Of a DNA stretch of 7,697 bases, positions 4,647-7,697 are shown piece by piece. Both the position numbers and the translations under genes were made by a program. The notes beneath the pieces are model-generated. The model saw only the letters and a program-made list of their open reading frames with translations, was not told where the DNA came from and ran no database searches. The DNA lies in the NCBI GenBank assembly GCA_937920455.1, contig CALETX010000427.1, positions 1-7,697 on the forward strand, written 5' to 3'. Numbering within the stretch: the stretch's first letter is position 1; each line of letters starts with the position of its first letter. Origin of the DNA: an uncultured bacterium. Its GTDB lineage: Bacteria; Verrucomicrobiota; Kiritimatiellia; UBA8416; CALETX01.

Positions 4647-7013
4647 AAGAAGACACCTTTTCTGTCGGCGACGTTCTGCTGCGGCGTATTCGCGAGTATG
4701 GCTCAGGTATTGTTTGTTCGCGAGACGCTGGTTGTCTTTCATGGCAGCGAGTTGAGCATTGGTGCGGTCATGGCGAGCTGGCTGGCGGGTGTTGCAGTGG
4801 GGGCGGCGGTCGCGCGCTTTCTTGCTGTCAGGGTGAGCGTCGGAAGGCTTGCTTGGTGGCCGTCAGGCCTGCTTGCCGTTGGCGGTCTTGTGGCGCCGCT
4901 TCAGATACTGGGCATCAGGGTCGCCCGCTCGATTGCGGGTGTGCCACAGGCAGAATATGGGTCTCTTGGATATGCGCTGGCGTGTTCGCTTCTGCTTTTT
5001 GCGCCGACAGCTGTAATTGTGGGAATTTTCTTTCCAACTGCGTGTATTCTTGCGTCAAAGAATGAGATCAAGGAAGGCGGAGGAAGGATTGGCGCATTGT
5101 CGCGCGTTTATGCCGCGGAATCTGTTGGAAGCATGGTAGGGGGCGTTGTTCTTACGTGGGTGGCTTTGCCCTTGTTGGACAATATCCGCGCCGGTTGGCT
5201 TGCGTGCTGTTTTGCGTTTGCTGGGAGCTTTCTATGCGTTCAGGGGCATGAGTCCGCGAAAATGTTTTTTCGCGCCGTGATTGGGGCGGCGGCGATGTTG
5301 TATGGCGTTGCCGCATGGCATCCCAGCCTTCGGCATGAGATTGCGGTTCTCAGGTGGCGTTCCGTGGGTATTTTGCCGAGTCACGGCGTCGAGGAGGGAG
5401 GTGCGGAACTGGTTGCGGACATTGACACTCCATACCAGAATCTTGCGTTGGTCAGAATCAGTGGTCAGCATGCCCTCTATGCGAACGGTATTTTGGCCGG
5501 CATTTTCCCCGATCCCATAGGAACCGAGCATAATATTCACTTCATCATGGCTCAAAAGCCGCTGAGCAGGCGGGTGCTTGTTATTGGTGGAATACCGACA
5601 GAGGACATTCCGGAAATCCTGCGGTATCCGGTCGAGGAAGTTGTTTATGTCGAGCTTGATCCTGCAATGGGCAGCATCCTGGAAAAGAGCGTGAAGGATT
5701 CGTATGCTGCTGTCTTTGGCAGCGGCAGGGTGCGGGTGGTTCACGATGACGCTGTACGTTATGTGCGCCGGTGCAAACAACAGTTTGACATGGTCATGGT
5801 CAATGCCGGAGAGCCTGTTACCCTTGCGGCTGGCCGTTGGGTGACGCATGAATTTTTCTCTGATATTCGCAAACTATTGAATGATGAAGGCGTTATGGTT
5901 GTCTCGATGACCTCATCGGAACGTCTTCAGGCGGAGGCGGCCGCAGCGGGAGGGTCTATTTACAGTACGCTAAAATCGGTGTTTCCTGTTGTGCTGGTGA
6001 CGGCCGAGACGCGCAACCGCTATTTTGCAGGCTTTGCGGAATCCGATTTGACGTTTGATCGCGACGAACTGTTTCAAAGAAGTTCGTCGGCCCATCTTGG
6101 CACTCGATATTTCAGGCCGGAGTATTTTCTTTTCGCCGACGAAATTGATCCACCCAAGACAGCGTTGGTGACGAACCGCTTCGCAAGCGCGTGCTCGCAG
6201 ATCAACACTATTCTCTGGCCGTCGGCCAGCGGTTATGCAATGGCGCTTTGGAGCCGGTTCAGCGGGTCCGGGATTGAGGGACTGGTGGCCGGAACGAAAC
6301 GCTGGAGCGTTCATAGATTATCACTTGCAGTTGCAGTTGTTGGGATTGCGCTGCTAATGATGGGATTGGCGCTTCGGGTTGCGGATGGAATCGGAAGAGA
6401 ACGTCTGAGGGTGGAATGGCGCAGACTCATGATCGTGGCCGCAATCGGAGCAGGGGGCTTTTGGGGAATGGCGCTGGATATGGCTCTGATTTTACTTTTT
6501 CAGAGCTTTCTTGGCTGCATCTATACAAAAATGGGATTTGTAAATGCGGTGTTCATGTCGGGCTTGGCGCTTGGAGCCTTGTCCGGGCGGAGACTGGCGA
6601 ATCGCGGAGAGATGTCTGCATGGTATGCTTTCATGGGAATTCAGGCGTGTCTTGCTGCATTTGCGGTTACCATTCCTCCGGCTGTTCGTCTTGCTCTGGG
6701 ATCTGTTCCTGGCATAGAATTATCAGGCTTCGGCATCTATGTGGCGGTAGGTGTGACAGGGTGGGGTGTTGGTGCTCTGTTTGCGTTAGGCAATTGGCTC
6801 CTGATCCAAGGAGGAGTCCCGATTGGCGCTGCAGCGTCGGTAACGGAGTTATTAGATCACCTTGGAGCGGCGTCTGGCGCGTTAGCACTCGGGGCATTGT
6901 TTTTTCCAGCACTTGGCGTGTCAGGATCATGTGTCCTAATAGCAGCGATTGCGGCCGGGGGACTGCTGGCAAGTATTTCGGCTTGCGTGGCACATGCGCG
7001 TTCAGAAGGCTAG
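4644..7013 (+). CDS. Polytopic membrane protein with central spermidine-synthase-like domain
   Basis: The 789-residue product has three parts. An N-terminal membrane region (about 1-225, roughly six to seven helices) has a family-like opening, FCCGVFASMAQVLFVRETL. A soluble aminopropyltransferase-like Rossmann domain (about 255-470) has DTPYQNLALV (261-270), LYANGILAG (278-286), RRVLVIGG (309-316), YVELDPAMG (335-343), VRVVHDDA (363-370), and FDMVMVNAGEP with THEFFSDIRKLL (381-412). A second membrane region (about 555-785, roughly seven helices) ends the protein. This matches the architecture of membrane proteins annotated as fused spermidine-synthase/MFS-like. The usual GGGxGG nucleotide-binding loop is changed to GGIPTED, and the catalytic Asp region reads VNAGEP, so polyamine synthesis is doubtful. 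It may use another SAM-type ligand or have a non-catalytic role. The start fits the family N-terminus but lacks a Shine-Dalgarno sequence. It is the last gene of the rightward cluster. Confidence 0.82.
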   Translation: MKKTPFLSATFCCGVFASMAQVLFVRETLVVFHGSELSIGAVMASWLAGVAVGAAVARFLAVRVSVGRLAWWPSGLLAVGGLVAPLQILGIRVARSIAGVPQAEYGSLGYALACSLLLFAPTAVIVGIFFPTACILASKNEIKEGGGRIGALSRVYAAESVGSMVGGVVLTWVALPLLDNIRAGWLACCFAFAGSFLCVQGHESAKMFFRAVIGAAAMLYGVAAWHPSLRHEIAVLRWRSVGILPSHGVEEGGAELVADIDTPYQNLALVRISGQHALYANGILAGIFPDPIGTEHNIHFIMAQKPLSRRVLVIGGIPTEDIPEILRYPVEEVVYVELDPAMGSILEKSVKDSYAAVFGSGRVRVVHDDAVRYVRRCKQQFDMVMVNAGEPVTLAAGRWVTHEFFSDIRKLLNDEGVMVVSMTSSERLQAEAAAAGGSIYSTLKSVFPVVLVTAETRNRYFAGFAESDLTFDRDELFQRSSSAHLGTRYFRPEYFLFADEIDPPKTALVTNRFASACSQINTILWPSASGYAMALWSRFSGSGIEGLVAGTKRWSVHRLSLAVAVVGIALLMMGLALRVADGIGRERLRVEWRRLMIVAAIGAGGFWGMALDMALILLFQSFLGCIYTKMGFVNAVFMSGLALGALSGRRLANRGEMSAWYAFMGIQACLAAFAVTIPPAVRLALGSVPGIELSGFGIYVAVGVTGWGVGALFALGNWLLIQGGVPIGAAASVTELLDHLGAASGALALGALFFPALGVSGSCVLIAAIAAGGLLASISACVAHARSEG
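7010..7013. other. Shared convergent stop codons (CTAG)
   Basis: The palindrome CTAG gives TAG at 7011-7013 for the rightward membrane protein and TAG (complement of 7010-7012) for the leftward radical SAM gene. The genes overlap by four bases, so no intergenic terminator can fit. Any transcription stop must lie within the opposing gene. Confidence 0.9.
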
Positions 7014-7697
7014 TCCCAGACGCCTGGTATTGGGGTTCCACACTTGGCGCAGCGTCCGTTCTGCAGGCCTGTTGCTCGCGAAGAGAATCCGTAGCGGTCA
7101 ATAACGACTGCCTTGCATGAGGGACAAAAGGTATTCTGCCCGCCCTCACCGGGAGCGTTGCCGGTATAAACGAAGTTGCAGCCCTCCGCCATAGCTGCTT
7201 CCCTTGCCCTTGTAAGAGTCTCAACCGGCGTTGGCGGCAAATTGCGAAGTTTGTAGTCGGGGTGGAATCTCGTAAAATGCAGTGGGACGTTGCTTCCGAT
7301 GTCCTTCGATATCCAGGCAGCCATGCGCCGGATGTCGTCAAGATTGTCGTTGAGAGTTGGGATTGTCAACACGACGATTTCGAACCATACGCCGGAGCCT
7401 GCGAGCCTCTTGAGAGTTTCCTTGACGGGCTCCAGAAGTCCTTCGCATATGTCCCGATAGAAACTCTCGGTAAATGCCTTGAAATCTATCTTCACGGCAG
7501 TTACGAGGGAGCAAAGCTCCTTCAGAGGATCCGCGGCTATGAAGCCATTGCTCACGACGACATTGCCGAGACCAGCTTCTTTTGCCGCTTTGGCGCAATC
7601 CGTCATGTACTCAAAAAAGATAACAGGCTCGCTGTATGTGTAGGCAATTGTCCTGGGCTTTTCCTTTTGGGCCAGGGCCATTGTGACAATGTCCTGG
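7010..7697 (-). CDS. amrS: AmmeMemoRadiSam system radical SAM enzyme (5' truncated)
   Basis: The reading frame continues past the right edge (QDIVT precedes Met at 7681), so about the first third, with the radical SAM CxxxCxxC cluster site, is not visible. Counting from that Met, the barrel part shows IAYTYSEPVIFFEYM (12-26, the SAM-contacting EP segment), NVVVSNGFI (40-48), VKIDFKAF (63-70), LEPVKETLKRL (83-93), WFEIVVLTIPTLND (99-112) and LHFTRFHPDYKL (134-145). PPTPVETLTRAREAA and YTGNAPGEGGQNT follow. The C-terminus has two CxxC pairs, CPSC (186-189) and CAKC (211-214), likely a zinc ribbon, and ends GTPIPGVWD. This run is characteristic of the AmmeMemoRadiSam radical SAM family, related to pyruvate-formate-lyase activating enzymes. 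The substrate is not known to me. The gene is convergent with the large membrane protein, with stops overlapping in CTAG. The Memo-like partner may lie to the right. Confidence 0.88.
   Translation of the reverse strand, partial: QDIVTMALAQKEKPRTIAYTYSEPVIFFEYMTDCAKAAKEAGLGNVVVSNGFIAADPLKELCSLVTAVKIDFKAFTESFYRDICEGLLEPVKETLKRLAGSGVWFEIVVLTIPTLNDNLDDIRRMAAWISKDIGSNVPLHFTRFHPDYKLRNLPPTPVETLTRAREAAMAEGCNFVYTGNAPGEGGQNTFCPSCKAVVIDRYGFSSRATGLQNGRCAKCGTPIPGVWD

Noticed and set aside
6416..7120. Second plus-strand open frame over the end of the large membrane protein
   Set aside because: The translation is rich in Cys, Ser and Arg, with no domain. The overlapping frame encodes convincing membrane helices.

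Overview
The window holds six protein-coding genes and no RNA genes, mobile elements or CRISPR arrays that I can see. Base composition is moderately GC-rich. The gene content is a truncated GH42-like protein with a trimerisation-type domain, a secreted squalene-cyclase-like toroid protein, AmmeMemoRadiSam proteins and a large membrane protein with a spermidine-synthase-like domain. That mix suggests an environmental, possibly anaerobic, bacterium, and my best guess is the Planctomycetota/Verrucomicrobiota/Kiritimatiellota/Lentisphaerota group. This is a guess from gene types only, held with low confidence.

Layout. Positions 1-2160 (+) carry the 3' part of a large carbohydrate-active-type protein whose 5' end lies left of the window. 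A 66-base convergent gap follows. Positions 2227-3414 (-) encode an exported prenyltransferase/squalene-oxidase-repeat protein that starts with GTG. A 78-base divergent spacer with short dyads separates it from a rightward three-gene cluster. The cluster consists of an AMMECR1-domain protein with an unusual N-terminal hydrophobic export or anchor segment (3493-4224), a two-helix membrane protein (4236-4631), and a 789-residue membrane protein with a central spermidine-synthase-like domain (4644-7013). The last gene (7010 to the right edge, -) is the C-terminal part of the AmmeMemoRadiSam radical SAM enzyme. It meets the membrane protein tail to tail, and the four bases CTAG supply both stop codons.

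How they may work together. Two parts of the AmmeMemoRadiSam set (AMMECR1-like protein A and the radical SAM enzyme) bracket the two membrane-protein genes. The Memo-like protein B is not in the window and could lie just to the right. The tight spacing of the three rightward genes suggests one transcript. A translational link at the junction of the second and third genes is plausible: there is no Shine-Dalgarno sequence, the start codon lies inside a small hairpin, and a single in-frame amber stop separates the two reading frames. The working idea is an envelope-linked AmmeMemoRadiSam variant. It rests on the predicted export segment of AMMECR1 and on gene neighbourhood, and its biochemical role is unknown.
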